The translations under genes were made by a program, and so were the position numbers. 64,000 bases of DNA from Saxidomus purpurata (lineage: Eukaryota; Mollusca; Bivalvia; Venerida; Veneridae), in assembly GCA_022818135.1 (NCBI GenBank), contig JAFMSR010000001.1:39528358-39592357 (forward strand). Direction: 5' to 3'. Of the stretch, positions 63,118 through 64,000 are shown piece by piece. Position 1 is the first letter of the stretch, and each line of letters begins with the position of its first letter. A model generated the notes under the pieces. It was not told the DNA's origin, did not search any database, and saw nothing but the letters and a program-made list of their open reading frames with translations.

Positions 63118-63638
63118 GTAGTGTTTCTGTTTTTTAATTTACTGTTGTATTTAAAGAATAGTATACATGTACTGTAAAACAATGTATAAGAACTTATAAA
63201 TATTGGCAGAACTGTCCACAGATATTTAGGCTTATGATATATGCTCCAGTTTTAGTTTGATTACTATTTTCACCAACATCAGGTTTAGCAAGCAGGGTCT
63301 TACTGAGATACAATGTGTCAGTCATCTCGCAGTTACTACTGGTTACTTTAGGGACAGATTTGTATGGAGAAAAAAATAGTGCGGAGAGATGCTAACATTT
63401 TATATATTCAAATCAACTTCTTTTAAATTAGTTGATTTATTAAAGGATGACTGTAGAGAAAGCTTAAAGGTGAATAGAGAAGCATCCGCGGTAGGGACGG
63501 TACTAATGTCTTGTAACGTTAAGTAATGACTTAAAAAGGTTGTTGCCATTGAGGCTGAATTAGACAAGAGGTAAAAATTTACACTGTAATCAAATATTGC
63601 ATATCAGGAAATTAGTTTTTTTATTTTATATATTGCAG

Positions 63639-63761
63639 GAATTGAAGAAGCATATGGTACAATACAAACAAGCGGACATCACAAATTATTATGGGATGGA
63701 ACTGTATGAGACCTTACCAGCTATAAGACAGACATTTATTGATTCATTAAGAAAACTTTAG
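63639..63761 (+). CDS. RPAP1: RPAP1, last coding exon
   Basis: Acceptor 'atatattgcag', then 41 codons: 'ELKKHMVQYKQADITNYYGM', 'ELYETLPAIRQTFIDSLRKL' and TAG at 63759-63761. It corresponds to the RPAP1 C-terminus ('L..HLLHYK', 'ELY..LP.LRQ.....L') and stops slightly earlier than some vertebrate forms. Together the four exons give the last 210 or so residues of a protein usually about 1,300-1,400 long. The full gene would need many upstream exons that are not visible here. Confidence 0.95.
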   Translation, partial: ELKKHMVQYKQADITNYYGMELYETLPAIRQTFIDSLRKL

Positions 63762-64000
63762 TGTGTATATTACAGGTCTACAATCTGATAAAAATGAAAG
63801 AACAAAATGCTTCGGAAGTGACAAAGACTATGTGAGACTGCAGAAGATCCAGCAATTATTCCACATAGTGCTTGGACAAAAATTGGACATCATTCATATA
63901 GTGTTTTAGAGTGATCACATTATAAAGTTAGGTTCAGCTGCTATGGCAGTCTCATGTATTTTCAAGTTATGTGATTGCTTTCAGAACTTGTTTGTAAAGG
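63762..64000 (+). other. RPAP1: Probable RPAP1 3' untranslated region
   Basis: It follows directly after the stop codon. No AATAAA was found before the window ends, so the transcript end lies beyond it or uses a variant signal. No other open frame of note. Confidence 0.6.

Overview
The window looks like nuclear DNA of a bivalve mollusc. It is AT-rich and intron-bearing, has no operons or dense ORFs, and carries several repeat types that I associate with bivalve genomes: tandem blocks with a 'ggtcaaggtcac'/'tgaccttgacc' signature, a 3' end like 'ggaccatcatgaccctctt', tRNA-derived SINEs, and an HSPA12-type Hsp70 copy from a family known to be expanded in bivalves. A venerid-like heterodont clam is my guess; the species cannot be fixed from sequence alone.

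Right end (61.4-63.8 kb, + strand): the only clearly functional protein-coding gene visible. It is the last four coding exons of RPAP1 (RNA polymerase II-associated protein 1), with good splice sites and an in-frame stop. A 500-N scaffold gap lies 141 bases upstream of the first visible exon. That exon carries a one-base frame disagreement, and I found no earlier RPAP1 exon in the window.

Middle (48.0-50.3 kb, - strand): two exons of an HSPA12-like gene, decayed by a frameshift, an internal deletion and a premature stop, so a pseudogene.

The rest is intergenic or intronic DNA built by duplication and transposition. 2.8-9.6 kb is an old diverged tandem duplication; further diverged copies lie at 13.8-15.2 and 18.9-20.4 kb, and a separate pair at 28.3-29.3 / 31.8-34.1 kb. 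Retroelement remains are: a LINE 3' end at 16.6-17.7 kb, a Penelope-like element at 21.6-22.9 kb, a LINE with a recognisable RT core at 42.3-44.6 kb, and a 5'-truncated RT element with a very long (GT)n tract at 53.6-54.9 kb. Two tail-only copies of the last one lie at 31.4 and 42.7 kb; the 42.7 kb copy splits the LINE reading frame. Other elements are a composite two-array element at 39.75-42.0 kb, more minisatellite blocks at 45.3, 51.6 and 59.3 kb, and SINEs at 46.6, 55.0 and 58.7 kb.

Two signals stand out as least explained. (1) Four long hairpins (6.8, 12.2, 21.5 and 49.2 kb) share a GC-rich centre around 'GCAGAGCCTCG' but have different arms and termini, the reverse of an ordinary MITE family. 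(2) A 923-bp element at 35.88-36.80 kb has 38-bp terminal inverted repeats, a TTCC target duplication and an internal array of 21-bp units, each a small palindrome. Its right half is a base-by-base interleaving of the array with its own left flank, which looks like an assembly artefact provoked by the structure. Identities and repeat periods were judged by eye; no alignment or database search was run.
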